NCBI GenBank assembly: GCA_032717465.1
Contig: CM064732.1
Location: 26,697,671-26,761,670, forward strand
Direction: 5' to 3'
DNA from: Coenobita brevimanus
Taxonomy: Eukaryota > Arthropoda > Malacostraca > Decapoda > Coenobitidae
Length of the DNA: 64,000 nucleotides
A program made the position numbers and the translations under genes. Every line of letters starts with the position of its first letter. The first letter of the stretch is position 1. This document shows, piece after piece, positions 34,790 to 46,123 of this stretch. The notes below the pieces were generated by a model, which worked only from the letters and a program-made list of their open reading frames with translations, was not told the origin of the DNA and did no database searches.

Positions 34790-35120
34790 CCTAAATTAAT
34801 TAAAAGTACCAAGAGTTGTTGTATCGGTTACTGTTACTGGCTGCTTGTTCCATTGTTCCATTACACGAATATTAAAGCATCTCTTGCTCTTGAAATTCAT
34901 TCGATTATTTCTAGACAGAGTATTATTCCGTATATAAAAAAAATTATCATGTTTGGCAATGTCAAATTTTTTAAGAATTTTAAATACTTGTTTAGGTTTC
35001 ATCTGAGCCGTCGTTTTTGAAAGAGAATATTTTTAGCTTCTTTAATAATTCTTCGTGGGGCAAATTTAGCAGCGAGGGAAACTTTCTGTGACTCTGTGTT
35101 TCACCCTCTTGTCTTCGTCC
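34790..35120 (-). mobile_element. LINE-H, C-terminal end
   Basis: The minus-strand frame 35002-34796 reads QVFKILKKFDIAKHDNFFYI, then KSKRCFNIRVMEQWNKQPVT and a stop. A basic K-R-C-F-N-x-R-V-x-E-x-W-N block is the known C-terminal end of a CR1/Jockey-like LINE group. Upstream, FQKRRLR-like sequence appears in another frame. It is separated from its reverse transcriptase part (35483-36290) by SINE-1. Confidence 0.75.
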
Positions 35121-35131
35121 TTAAAGTTTGG

Positions 35132-35470
35132 AGACCAGGCGGTAGTTCAGTCGGTAGAGAGGTGGCCTGCAGTCTTACCGGACCCAGGTTCAAATCCCCG
35201 CTGGGGCAGGGAACAGTTTAAGGATTTGAATTTAATAAAAACAGACTTCACTGATCTACCAGAAGACCCGTCGACATGTAAAAATACCCCCGCTATTACC
35301 AATACACCAGTCCTGTATGAGACAGCCCTAGCATGTATTCAATATGGACGGTGGATGTTAGCGCCGAAGTGGTGACATGTAGAGGTGTATGGTATGTAGG
35401 AGGACTACTGGGCCTTGGGAGCAGACTGTGACGCCTATGCCAAGAGTCGGACAAAAAAAAAAAAAAAACA
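35132..35470 (+). mobile_element. SINE-1, tRNA-derived, plus-strand copy
   Basis: Head with A box TAGTTCAGTCGG at 35143-35154 and B box GGTTCAAATCC at 35187-35197, body matching 17811-18170, and a poly-A tail (about 35453-35468). Flanks TTAAAGTTTGG (35121-35131) and TTCAAAGTGTGG (35471-35482) look like a slightly diverged target duplication. It is inserted into the minus-strand LINE-H. Confidence 0.88.
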
Positions 35471-35482
35471 TTCAAAGTGTGG

Positions 35483-36120
35483 CCTCACTACTTGTGTGAT
35501 GCATCAGGCATTTCATGATCGAAGTTCCTTGCAAAGAACCTACTGTACGCATTTTAGTTGACATTTAATTGGCTGCAATATGTTGCTTAGAGTTTTTGAG
35601 GTCGTTATTTATAACTCCCAAATCTTTCTTTCTTTACCTCTGTCAGTTAGGTGAACACACATACTCATTTTTCATGTTTTCATCAATGAAGTGCATTACT
35701 TTGCATTTATCCACATTAAATTTTGTCTGCCATTTTTCACTCCAGTTTATTCACGTATCCAATTCATCTTGCATAGATTCACGGTCTACTTTTATAACTG
35801 ATCTGCTTCCAATCCTCGTGTCATCTGGAAATGTCGCTACCTTAGAAACGAATCCATTGCCTAGATCGCTTATACAATTTTGAAATGAACTGGTTCTAGA
35901 AATCTCCCTTGAGGAACTCTGCTAGTTAATTTTACCATTGTGATAATCTGTCATTTATCACTAAACGTTGCTTACTGTTCGTTAGCTGATTACCAGTCCA
36001 AGAAAATTTTTGTTAGGGAGACCGTTGGTTTTTGTTTTACTAGTAGCCTTAGATGGAAGACCTTATCAAACACTCTCTGGAAATTTAGGCAAATGACAGC
36101 CAATCGTATTTTTGTGACCA

Positions 36121-36212
<92 letters not shown>

Positions 36213-36290
36213 CATGCAGATTTGTAGGTCATAATCTCTTGTTACGACAAAACCCATACTGATGACATAAGATTATGCTCGTTCTGGCAT
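35483..36290 (-). mobile_element. LINE-H, reverse transcriptase remnant
   Basis: Read from 36290 downward: FCRNKRL and TNLHE-like sequence, then a (TA)n expansion, then sequence near 36110-35950 matching the FQRVFDKVFHLRLL and SRVPQG blocks, then ISDLGNGFVSKVATFPDDTR, where the catalytic A-D-D is P-D-D, then INWSEKWQTKFNVDKCKVMH and KDLGVINNDLKNSKQ. The blocks are in several frames with stops. A CR1-like or related clade is likely. Interrupted by 36122-36208 (TA)n and, downstream, by SINE-1. Confidence 0.8.
36122..36208. repeat. (TA)n microsatellite inside LINE-H reverse transcriptase
   Basis: About 87 bases of TA interrupting the reverse transcriptase between the fingers block and the first catalytic block. 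Confidence 0.97.
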
Positions 36291-36794
36291 AAGGTAACTT
36301 TTATCTCGAGCAATTTTGTCCAAAGTTTTCTTTTGGGGAGATGGGCAACATATTGCACCTCCAATAAGTGGATACTAAACATTCAGTTAATTATTTGATA
36401 TTGTAGTTGCTAGGAAAACTATCTTTATCATTCATGAAGTACACGCGGAGATAGGGGAGGGCGGTGATGGTTCAGACATTTTTAAAATAAGTATCTATAA
36501 AAATTCAGGTTGAAGTAAGAGTGTATCTGGTTTATGTTAAACTGTTGCCACATCATTTGGCTCTTTAGGTTGATTATAAGAAATTCTTAGCTCTTTTCAG
36601 CTTTAAGCTATAGTTAACGAAATACAAGTGACTAAATCGTCCGAACCATCCCTACCACTGGTGATGGTTCGGACAGTAGGGTAGGATGGTTCGGCCATAT
36701 GTATTACTCAGCATATTCTTAAAATTATGTGAGTTATATTGGATAAAAACAAACATTTATTAATTCAAAGATATTTCATTTTCCTAAAGTACAA
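36291..36794. other. Unassigned AT-rich DNA with a repeated 12-base word
   Basis: No gene. GATGGTTCGGAC or near copies occur at about 36467, 36663 and 36685 on the plus strand and at 36639-36650 on the minus strand. Confidence 0.5.
36639..36674. repeat. Perfect 12-bp inverted repeat
   Basis: GTCCGAACCATC (36639-36650) and GATGGTTCGGAC (36663-36674) with a 12-base spacer. It could be a hairpin or a dyad binding site, and might be an end motif of an unrecognised transposon. Confidence 0.85.
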
Positions 36795-37461
36795 TATTAA
36801 ACTTCAGGATCCATTTGAACTACGGCCTTGGTCACCTAATGGCGGCTCTCCAAGCTGCACGATCCATTGCAGCCTCCCTGTTCAGTCCCTTAACCCTAAG
36901 GTCACACTTAATGACCTCGTCCCATGTCTTTCTCGGTCTACCCCTCATAACCCCACCCCCAATATTAACACTTCTCACCTTCCTCACCCAATTATCATCC
37001 CCCATCCTCTCCACATGTCCAAACCACCTCAATCTACCTCTCCTCATCACAACACCAATACACTCCAGTCCCATCCTACCTCTCAACTCTTCCATTGTAA
37101 ACCCAGCCCCTCCAGGCCTTGGACGCAGGGACGCACTGCACATCCACCTAATCATTGTCATTTCTGTACGTCTGAGCCGGCGAATGTCTTCCTCCTTCAC
37201 TGCCCAGGTCTCACTGCCATACAGCATTACACTCCTAACACATGCTGCATACAAAGACCCCTTAGCACGTAAGGAGAGCCCTCTCAATGTCAGGAGAGGC
37301 AAGAGCTCCCTGAACTTCTTCCAACCACTTCTCACCCTAGCCACAGAGCTAGCTGCAGCCCCACCTCCAGCACACAACATGTCTCCCAAATAACCGAAAT
37401 AACCTTCACCAGATTTAATAATAAATGACAACCTCTTACTTTCTGCCACAAAATTATGCAT
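36795..37461 (-). mobile_element. LINE-E, 3' end with open C-terminal frame
   Basis: Minus-strand frame 37461-36832 (209 codons, uninterrupted) reads FGYLGDMLCAGGGAAASSVA, VRSGWKKFRELLPLLTLRG, RSVMLYGSETWAVKEEDIRR, RLRWFGHVERMGDDNWVRK, GRPRKTWDEVIKCDLRVKGL and DRAAWRAAIR, then a stop. This is the thumb and C-terminal region of an RTE-type LINE found across invertebrates (family knowledge). The 5' end stops at a CTGT/CT microsatellite. GC-rich relative to its surroundings and free of stops, so a relatively young insertion. Confidence 0.88.
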
Positions 37462-37472
37462 AATTAGCCTTT

Positions 37473-37473
<1 letters not shown>

Positions 37474-37558
<85 letters not shown>
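37474..37558. repeat. Compound (CTGT)n(CT)n microsatellite
   Basis: About six CTGT units followed by about 60 bases of CT. Same CTGT-then-CT arrangement as 6944-6999. Confidence 0.97.
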
Positions 37559-37561
<3 letters not shown>

Positions 37562-38245
37562 TCCTTCCCTTCCTCTATATCTCCTTCCTCCCTCTGTCAC
37601 TTCCATTCCTTGCTCTTTTTCTAACCTCTCTCTCTTTTTCCTCTCTTCCCCTATTCGTATTTTGTTAAATTACCTTTACACTTATATCGCACCCTCTTTT
37701 TCTTCCTTCTTCACTCTCTTTCCTCTCTTCCTTTCTTTCCCTCTCCTTCCTTTTTCCAACACTCTTTACCCCCTTTCTACTTATCTACTGACATACCTAC
37801 CTCCCTACCCATCTCTTGTCGCTTTTACCTGCCGGTTTACATCCGTCTCTCCTCTCTTACCTGCTTATCTTTTCCCCTTGCTCCCTTCTCACCACCGACC
37901 TACTTCCCTCTCTTCCCTTTTCCCTCCTTCTCTCCTCCCCTCCTCTCTATCGTCCTTTTTACCTGCACCTTTCCGTCCGTCTCCCCTCTTTTCAATTCTG
38001 CCTACCTTGCTAAATCTCTCTCATCTTACCTCCCTCCCTTTCGACTCTTCTACCTACTTACATTCCCCTCTTTACTTATACCTTCCTACCTACCTACCTT
38101 CTCGTACCTGCTTGCCTATCTATTTTCCATTCCATATCTACTTTTTTCCTTTTCCTCCTCCTCTGCTTAGCAATCTACCTGTCTTCTTGTTTATCAGTCT
38201 ATCAACATTAATGATAATGATAACGCTCTTTTTACTATTGCCTCT
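37559..38245 (+). repeat. Polypyrimidine tract, about 690 bp
   Basis: Almost only C and T on the plus strand, with CCTACCTACCTACC patches. It opens a 198-codon frame (37662-38258) of Ser/Leu/Pro/Phe that is a composition artefact, not a protein gene. Confidence 0.8.
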
Positions 38246-38413
38246 ACCTTGGGAGTAGGATTTTTTTTTTTTTCTGCGCTGAGTGCTGAGATACTCTTGT
38301 TGTATATTTTACATGGGTATACTCTGGTGAGTGATGTGATGATAACAGCTGTGTTGCAGACAAGCCATGAATTCGAGTTTATTGTGTCTCGTTATTTCTT
38401 ATTCATTGTTATG

Positions 38414-38415
<2 letters not shown>

Positions 38416-38472
<57 letters not shown>

Positions 38473-38473
38473 G
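38416..38473. repeat. (TC)n microsatellite
   Basis: CT run of about 57 bases, followed by more pyrimidine-rich sequence to about 38580. Confidence 0.96.
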
Positions 38474-39341
38474 CCTTCATTATTTCTCTTCCTCTCGCCC
38501 GCCTTATCTATTCCTCTTCCCTCTCTCCCATTATTTTCTGCTCTCTGCTTTCATCCTCTCTTCCCCATCATTCCCTGCAACGCCTTCCTTGCAAATATAT
38601 TAAGAACCTGGGCTTATATATGAAGCGACACGGGCTTTTTGACATGTACATCAAGGTGTAAGAGAGTACTACGAATGATAACCCTGTATCTAAATCGAAT
38701 CACAAAACAATTTAGCAAACCCACTCTAATTACCATACTAGGTCAATCACTTGTGATTAGAGCTGATTACTGTCTACATTTCGGGAGCAAGGCACGTTTT
38801 ACAAATTTCAAGGGTAGAACTACAATTCAGAATTCTGAAGGGTAGAAGACAGTCACAATTAAACAAGAGAACAGGTGGGTTTTCAGCCGTTGTTAGGCAA
38901 CGAGTAGCTGCTTGGCAACCAAACCCTTGTGGACACAACTAGGTCATATGCTGGTCATTGTGTCCAGGTTTGGTCGGAATCGGCTAATTCTCAAAAGTAG
39001 AAGTGCCTGCCACAATTAAACAAGAAAGAAACAAACACAAGAAAATAAACGCGACTAACAATAAAGGCGGCATGGAGCTGGGCGAATGAAGGAATACAAA
39101 AATACGAGAATGAAAAAGAAAAAGAAAAAGAAAGAAAACACGACAAAAAAATGGGCGGCATGGAGCTGGCTAATAAATACTGCAACATTCCAGGTTCGCT
39201 TACACAACAGTACATCCTATGGTGTTAGAGGTGAACAGAGACCCGACACATGTAAGAAACAGCCTCGGGAGTAGAGGATTGCTTTATACGGCTTATTTCC
39301 TCTGTTTTATTGTAACATTAATATTTTGCAGCTGATGTATC

Positions 39342-39342
<1 letters not shown>
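38474..39342. other. Unassigned DNA
   Basis: No gene recognised. GGCGGCATGGAGCTGG occurs twice, at about 39066 and 39153, as a short direct duplication with similar flanks. Confidence 0.45.

Positions 39343-39380
<38 letters not shown>
39343..39380. repeat. (TA)n microsatellite, left of LINE-A
   Basis: TA tract joined to the 3' end of the minus-strand LINE-A copy in place of the usual GATA tail. Confidence 0.96.
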
Positions 39381-39382
<2 letters not shown>

Positions 39383-39868
39383 CCAGACGCCTCAGCCCCG
39401 TAAGGGGTGGCCACAAACAAATCGCCTCCATGTCCCCCTGTCCTCCGCCATTTCATTGACCTGCTCCCAGCCCACACCCCCTCTCTTATATACCTCTCCA
39501 CTACATCCCTCCATCTCAACCTTGGCCTACTCCTGCCTCTACCCCCCTCCGCCTCACTCACATAAACTCTCCTCGTCAGTCTCTCACTCTCCATCCTCTC
39601 CACATGGCCAAACCCCCTCAGTGACTTTCTCCTAACGCTTCCTATCACATCCACATCCACACCACAACGCTGCTTCACTTCCTCGTTTGTCAGTCCGTCT
39701 CTCCATGTGACTCCACATGCTCCTCTCAAATAACTCATTTCCACTGCTCTCACTCTTGACTTCTGTCCCTCCAACAAGGTCCAAGCTTCACTTCATACGT
39801 TAGAGTTGGCATCACAATACTGTCATGTAGGTTTTTCACTTCCATGCTCACTTCCCTGTTTTTTACAA

Positions 39869-39872
<4 letters not shown>
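39381..39872 (-). mobile_element. LINE-A, minus-strand 3' end
   Basis: Minus-strand frame from 39777 reads KSRVRAVEMSYLRGACGVTW, EEVKQRCGVDVDVIGSVRRK, GFGHVERMESERLTRRVY and GGRGRSRPRLRWRDVVERYI, then the end block. Open for 144 codons counting (TA)n read-through. Upstream sequence to 39872 still matches LINE-A (GGAAGTGAGCATGGAAGTGAA). It has (TA)n on both sides. Confidence 0.88.

Positions 39873-39916
<44 letters not shown>
39873..39916. repeat. (TA)n microsatellite, left of mariner
   Basis: TA tract directly adjoining the left end of the mariner element. Confidence 0.96.
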
Positions 39917-39919
<3 letters not shown>

Positions 39920-39943
39920 TGCTACTCAAAAGTTCCAGTAATT
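39920..39943 (+). repeat. Mariner left terminal inverted repeat
   Basis: TGCTACTCAAAAGTTCCAGT followed by AATT; pairs with 41196-41219 with one mismatch. Confidence 0.88.
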
Positions 39944-40117
39944 AGAACAGAGGGAGCCAACCGTTTGCAATTTGCCTTTTGCAGCTAGGAGGACTCTGAA
40001 TTTCTCTGCAGCACCCACTGTGCATTAGTGTGGCCCTGGCCATATCTGTGAGTGGGCGTGTCGTTTAGCTACGCTTACTATTGTAACGTGGTGTGTAGGT
40101 GGTTTGGCAGTTTTGCA

Positions 40118-41163
40118 ATGGTGGACCTCACAGAACAAAGAACCTGCATCAAGTTCTGCTTTAAGATCAACAAGACGGCTGCAGAAATTCGCCGGTTGCT
40201 TCAGCAAGCCTTTGGTAAGAATGCCATGTCCCAAAGCAGAACATTTTTCTGGTACAAGTAGTTCAAGGAAGGACGAACGTCCATCGAAGATGATGATCGT
40301 TCTGGACGACGGTCAACGGCACCAACACCAGAAAACATCGGAAATGTTCATCAGGCTATCCTTGCAGATCGTAGATGACCTATCCATAATGTTTGTGATA
40401 CCACTGGACTGTCATAAAAGAGAGTGCAACACATTTTGTCGCACGTGTTTGGCATGAGATGCTTTGCTGCAAAATTTGTGCCAAGACTGCTGTGATGAGC
40501 AGAAGGCACATTAAATTGCAGCTTGCAGGGAGCTCAAGCATCAGGTCAGTGATGACGCCACCTTCACTTCCAAGGTCATAACGGGACGAATCAGAGACAA
40601 AGCAGCAGTCATCGCAATGGAAGTTTCCCAATTCACTGAGGCCGAAAAAAGTGCGTCAAGTTCGCAGCAATGTCAAGTCGATGTTGATTGTTTCTTTGAT
40701 ATCCAAGGGATTGTTCACAAGGAATTCATACCACCCAGTCAATCTGTCAGCGGAAAGTTTTACTGTGAAGTTTTGCAGCGTCTGAGGGAGAACATTCGTT
40801 GCAAACGTCCAGAACAGTGCAAGAACAAAGACTGGGTCCTGCATCATGACAATGCCCCCTCCCACACATCAGTTGTTGTCCAGGGACTCTTGGCTTCCAC
40901 TAACACAATAATGATTCCCCATCCACCCTATTCGCCTGACTTTGCACCCTGCAACTTTTACCTGTTTCCCAAGCTGAAATTACGACTGAAGGGGCGTTGA
41001 TTTGACTCGATTGAAGAGATCCAGACAGATTTGCAGGAGGTTCTCAAGACCATCATGCCTGAATCCTTCCAGGGATGCATGGACTCATGGAAAGAAAGCT
41101 GGAACTACTGTATAACAGTACATGCCCAAGGGGACTACTTCGAAGGCGACAGTGAGAACTAGG
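40118..41163 (+). pseudogene. Mariner-family transposase
   Basis: Starts at ATG 40118 with VDLTEQRTCIKFCFKINKTA, the N-terminal helix-turn-helix of mariner (SETMAR-type) transposases. A TAG at 40259-40261 replaces the residue after FFWYK; FKEGRTSIEDDDRSGRRS follows, the conserved linker. More stops follow near 40376. Around 40583-40600 the first catalytic segment is shortened: D-E-S is present but about seven residues of the usual W-V-Y-G-Y-D-P stretch are missing. Frame 40617-41000 gives FFDIQGIVHKEFIPPSQSV, WVLHHDNAPSHTSVV (second catalytic Asp) and PPYSPDFAPCNFYLFPKLK (third Asp of the D,D34D set). A TGA at 40999-41001 then interrupts the C-terminal FDSIEEIQTDL region. It is inactive. Confidence 0.9.
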
Positions 41164-41195
41164 AGATAAGGTAACTTATTTTCCTACATTTTTTA

Positions 41196-41219
41196 AATTA
41201 CTGGAACTTTTGGGTAGCA
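41196..41219 (-). repeat. Mariner right terminal inverted repeat
   Basis: AATTACTGGAACTTTTGGGT followed by AGCA; inverted match to 39920-39943. Confidence 0.88.
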
Positions 41220-41223
41220 CCTC

Positions 41224-41226
<3 letters not shown>

Positions 41227-41288
<62 letters not shown>
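41227..41288. repeat. (TA)n microsatellite, right of mariner
   Basis: TA tract of about 62 bases continuing from the right element end. Confidence 0.97.
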
Positions 41289-41293
<5 letters not shown>

Positions 41294-41639
41294 TCATGGT
41301 TTATATAGTTCCCCTGTTCGTGAAATAAGCAACATCCATTATGCCTAGAAGATGCCAGCTTTGGCAAAACGTCAAAGAAGTTGGGCCCCTGTTATGCACT
41401 TACTGTCCTCCTTACAGTTCATTACGCCTATACCATTTATTGAGTAGCACTTTTCCCCAGCTCGTGAACTGGGCAAGGAGGCTACTTGATTCATGCGTTG
41501 TTTTGATTTACTGCTCTGTTCATATACTGTTCATTTTCACCATCGAGACGTAACATGCAAATTTTTTCCAAGCATTTTTCTAGCAGCCCGAACGACACCG
41601 AAATTAATGTGCATTACGTCACACACATTACACATGCGT
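41289..41639. other. Unassigned DNA
   Basis: No gene recognised; a 70-codon frame at 41341-41553 has no domain. Confidence 0.45.
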
Positions 41640-41745
41640 CGATTTGTGGAAAGTCTTTAACGCTGTAGCCGGGAATCGAACGCGGAATTCCTATATGGAA
41701 GCCAGGCACAGTGGTCATTACACCTTGGTGTGATAAAAGCTAAGC
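41640..41745 (-). repeat. tRNA-like SINE head
   Basis: The minus strand reads CACACCAAGGTGTAATGACC near 41740-41720 and GCGTTCGATTCCCGGC near 41680-41665, like an A and a B box in correct order. The fold of a functional tRNA was not found, so a SINE head or tRNA pseudogene is preferred. Confidence 0.45.
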
Positions 41746-42140
41746 AAACCGATTCCAATGAAGACCCAGGTTAATCTATTATGAGGGAATATTATTTAAC
41801 ATGAACCAATATGATGATATGTATATCAGAGTCAGCTGTATTATTCTTTACCCCCCACACTTCGGCACGTAACTTCCACATATGTATGCAAGTATAATGT
41901 GTGTTTTTTCAACATAAAGGAAAGCGTTTGTGCTGACTGGGATAAATGCATTCTTCCTTGAAGTGTAAGAAGCAAAGAACTGAGTTTTCTTGATTCACTG
42001 TGTTTGCATGATGAAAAGCATTTATCCACTGATCTCTATTTTTGTTGTTGTTGTTGTCTCCTCTGAACGCTAAAATAACTGTTTTGTTTTTCTTGTCTTT
42101 AGCTTGGTGTTAAGGCAACCATATACTGAGCAGTTACTTG
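41746..42140. other. Unassigned DNA
   Basis: No gene recognised; a short TTG repeat lies near 42042-42056. Confidence 0.45.
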
Positions 42141-42144
42141 GCAC

Positions 42145-42267
42145 TTGAGAGAGGGTGTGTGTGAATTGGGAGCAGGGTAGTGAAATGGCGGGGGACAGGG
42201 TGACGTGGAGGCGATTTGTTTGTGGACATCCCGTATGGGATTAAGGCATCTGGCAATAGATAGATAC
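42145..42267 (+). mobile_element. LINE-A, very short 3' end
   Basis: The last about 120 bases of LINE-A only: GAGAGAGGGTGTGTGTGAAT, then the DRVTWRRFVCGHP block, then GGGATTAAGGCATCTGGCAA and TAGATAGATA. A severely 5'-truncated insertion. Confidence 0.88.
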
Positions 42268-43395
42268 TTGGCACTGATAAGGATCACACTAACATATGAC
42301 ACACATATGAAGAATAACATCAGAGTAGCCTAATAATTTTATAACTCAGTAGCCTACAAATTTAGAGCATGAAACAGACTAACCAGTGGCTAGGTGATGT
42401 CACGACCTCCTTTACCTCTCAAAGCACCTGCACATCGGTTGGTCTGTATGACTGGGCGGTGGGTACGATTCGCCGTGATTGTATACTTAGGTTATGTCTC
42501 TACCTATGTTGCCATAAAAATATTGAAGAAAGAGGGACCTTCCCAGGCCGGCTATAGTGACGCACCACTTGATTCACAAGGGCTTGGGCCCTCATACTTG
42601 TTTCTTAGTCTGTCGGTACATTAGAAAACGAACTGTGATCTACTCTTCTATAGCAAAAACAGTGGATCCCATAATCGCTAGCTGAGGTGATGGAAGATAT
42701 ATAATGGCTGTCAGATTCGCTGCTCTGCAATCCATATAAAGTGAAGATGATGCGGACCTGAAACTGGTAAGAACCTGGGAGGATTGTTCAGAGTTTTACA
42801 AGAAGCTCTGCCTCCCTGATGTGCCTAGTTTCTTGGGTCGTGTTGTGTGTCTGCTACCATTCCCTGCTTTACTTTTCATGATTACAAAAACAGAATACAA
42901 AATGCTTCATCGTAATACAGATGGTCTCTAAACCATTCATGCCGAAGGAGTCCCCCACGTGGAAAGTAAAATCGTTTTCCGGGAACAAGAATAAGTACAG
43001 AAGTCGCCATTGTACTTCAGGATTGTCAAAAATCATACTTGGCAGGTTTGGATAGATCATAGGCAATTTAACAAACTGTTTTGATATTGCTAGATATCTT
43101 TTGTACGAGTGATGCTGCTGCTGCTGATGATGATTAATGGAGCCACTCACATCATTCAACATCTTCATTACGACATATCTCCGTTAAACTAAATGATGTT
43201 GTCTAGTGGTAACAATTTTTTTTTTTCTACAGGTTGGGAATAGCCGCCTTAGGGAGGGGTTGTTAGAAACTGTCCATTACCATCTTGGCTTTAATGATTA
43301 CGCTGACAATGTTTGTATTATCTCATTTTTTTTTTTTCGGAGGGACCTCTCGTAACGAAACATTTTGAAAGCATAAAGTCATGTGTGAACGGTTT

Positions 43396-43405
<10 letters not shown>
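42268..43405. other. Unassigned DNA
   Basis: No gene recognised. Open frames of 60-100 codons (for example 42869-43168 minus) show no domain. Confidence 0.45.

Positions 43406-43470
<65 letters not shown>
43406..43470. repeat. (TC)n microsatellite
   Basis: Pure CT run of about 65 bases. Confidence 0.98.
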
Positions 43471-44393
<923 letters not shown>

Positions 44394-44654
44394 TTAATAA
44401 GTATTTTTACATTTGTATTTTCTGATATATATGTAATGACACTTTCCTCTAACGTAAACACTCGACCGAATATATGTTAACAGCGAATTGTAGACATATT
44501 CTGGATCACCAGGGTCACTATTATCTGATAGATCACGGTCGCCTAGAGACCTAAGTCCTTGGGCAACATCATCCACATCCTCTGGGACAGGTTGGTCACT
44601 TGGAAACAACAATCCCAGGATATTATCAGATGAGAGACCTCGACGCCGTGACAT
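44394..44654 (-). pseudogene. Short acidic open frame, possible piggyBac-type N-terminus
   Basis: 86 codons starting MSRRRGLSSDNILGLLF, then an acidic stretch (PEDVDDVAQGLRSLG, DLSDNSDPGDPEY). A basic start followed by a D/E/S-rich region is how many piggyBac-derived transposases begin, but no catalytic block follows. The tail is random sequence. This could equally be an unrelated open frame. Confidence 0.25.
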
Positions 44655-45135
44655 GATTTATCATACCGGAGGCACTAAACTTTGAGTGATGTGCTCCAAA
44701 GTTGTATGTACTAATCCACCTACAGGACATGTTTCTTCCATATTATGCCACCTTGTAGAAGTCACTATTGTGGAATTTTTCAGTACAATGTCTCTTTTGT
44801 TTTACTTTTCTTCAGCTATTTAATTTTGCGTTCCTGGTCTTTTGTTTTATTCTTGTTTCCGCCAGAGAGCTAAGCCTCATATATATCGAGGGAAGGGTTC
44901 AATTCACTTTATTGATGTGTTTTGTTTTTGTTACCGCCAAGACAGTTATGTATGAGCCATGCTTTTGACTTCCGTGCGATGATTTTTTTCCCCCATATTC
45001 GTATTAACGCCGTAGGATATGTATGCCATCTCCACGTTACGCTACATGGTGATTGGGGTATTTTAAGATTATTTCATGACCTTTGCCAACCGAGAATGAT
45101 ACTTGTCTCCTCTGTATTATGTCGAGGGTTGGAGC

Positions 45136-45176
<41 letters not shown>

Positions 45177-46066
45177 ATATTATTGTGCTACAACCGGAGA
45201 ATTATGTAAGATATGTTAGAGACTGAAAGACTCTGCTACTAACTCGTGTATTGCTTTTGTTACAGCTGGAGGGTGTATGTTCCTCGGTCAGTTATGCTGA
45301 GATAAGTGTGATTGACTTAGAGCCCTTCAAGGCTATGATGTTTCCCCTGCGGTACTTCATTTTTGTCATCATCAGAGGTCTTATTCAGCATGCGGGAAAC
45401 TTTAACTCTATAATGGGTTAGAAGCCATCTCGGCTAAGCCTAGAGAAACTGTCTTTTTTTTTTTTTTTTTTTACTCTTGCTTCAGCTATACTTATATTCT
45501 GCATAGAGGAGATCCTCTCAGTGAAGAAGGTAACCTCTCGGATGGTAGGACTATTCTGAGAATAAAATATAACGTTTAGCAGTAATTATAGAGGTAAGCA
45601 TATAACCAAATCTTAGTGTTCCATACATTTTAGGTTAAATGGATTTGTGGAGGGCTAATGACCCACCCTGTAAAACAGCAAAGTAAAAATACAAGCACAA
45701 AACCTCTGACCCAGATGGACCTACAGTTAACGACCAAGGACCGGACAAGGGACTCGCTAAGAATGGCAGCATGGATAGAGGGAAGTATGAATGTTGTGGT
45801 GATGAGGCGCTTAACGACACAAAAGTAGAAAAATCTGGGTCTGAGAAGAAATAAAAAAGTGTGTATGTGAGAGAGTAGGAATATGTACTGAGTACATATG
45901 TTGACGTAAATGAGAATTAAAGGACTAAGGAGGGGATGTACAATACAATTCTGTACGAATGATAGAAAAGGAAAGCCAAAGGGAATATGGATTAGTTGGA
46001 TTTCGGATCGTATGGGTAATAATGAAAGGATATCATGGGCACTTGTTGATGTGTATACTCTAACAG

Positions 46067-46070
<4 letters not shown>
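44655..46070. other. Unassigned DNA with T runs
   Basis: T runs at about 45139-45170 and 45454-45472. No gene. Words such as ACCTCTCTGTATTA recur weakly, but no clear repeat period was established. Confidence 0.45.

Positions 46071-46071
<1 letters not shown>

Positions 46072-46119
<48 letters not shown>
46072..46119. repeat. (GA)n microsatellite
   Basis: GA run of about 48 bases at the 5' border of a LINE-A fragment. Confidence 0.97.

Positions 46120-46122
<3 letters not shown>

Positions 46123-46123
<1 letters not shown>

Larger units (their letters stand above)
39917..41226 (+). mobile_element. Mariner element with terminal inverted repeats, inside (TA)n
   Basis: About 1.3 kb, the normal size for mariner. 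Left end CACTGCTACTCAAAAGTTCC and right end (reverse complement) share CTACYCAAAAGTTCCAGTAATT. Each end adjoins TA repeat sequence, matching the TA target preference of the superfamily. The left and right (TA)n tracts (39873-39916 and 41227-41288) were probably one tract. Confidence 0.88.

Noticed and set aside
36739..37393. Plus-strand frames of 177 and 192 codons
   Set aside because: They are antisense to the LINE-E C-terminal frame, whose motifs are clear on the minus strand.
37662..38258. 198-codon plus-strand frame
   Set aside because: Translation of a polypyrimidine tract into Ser/Leu/Pro/Phe; low complexity with no domain.
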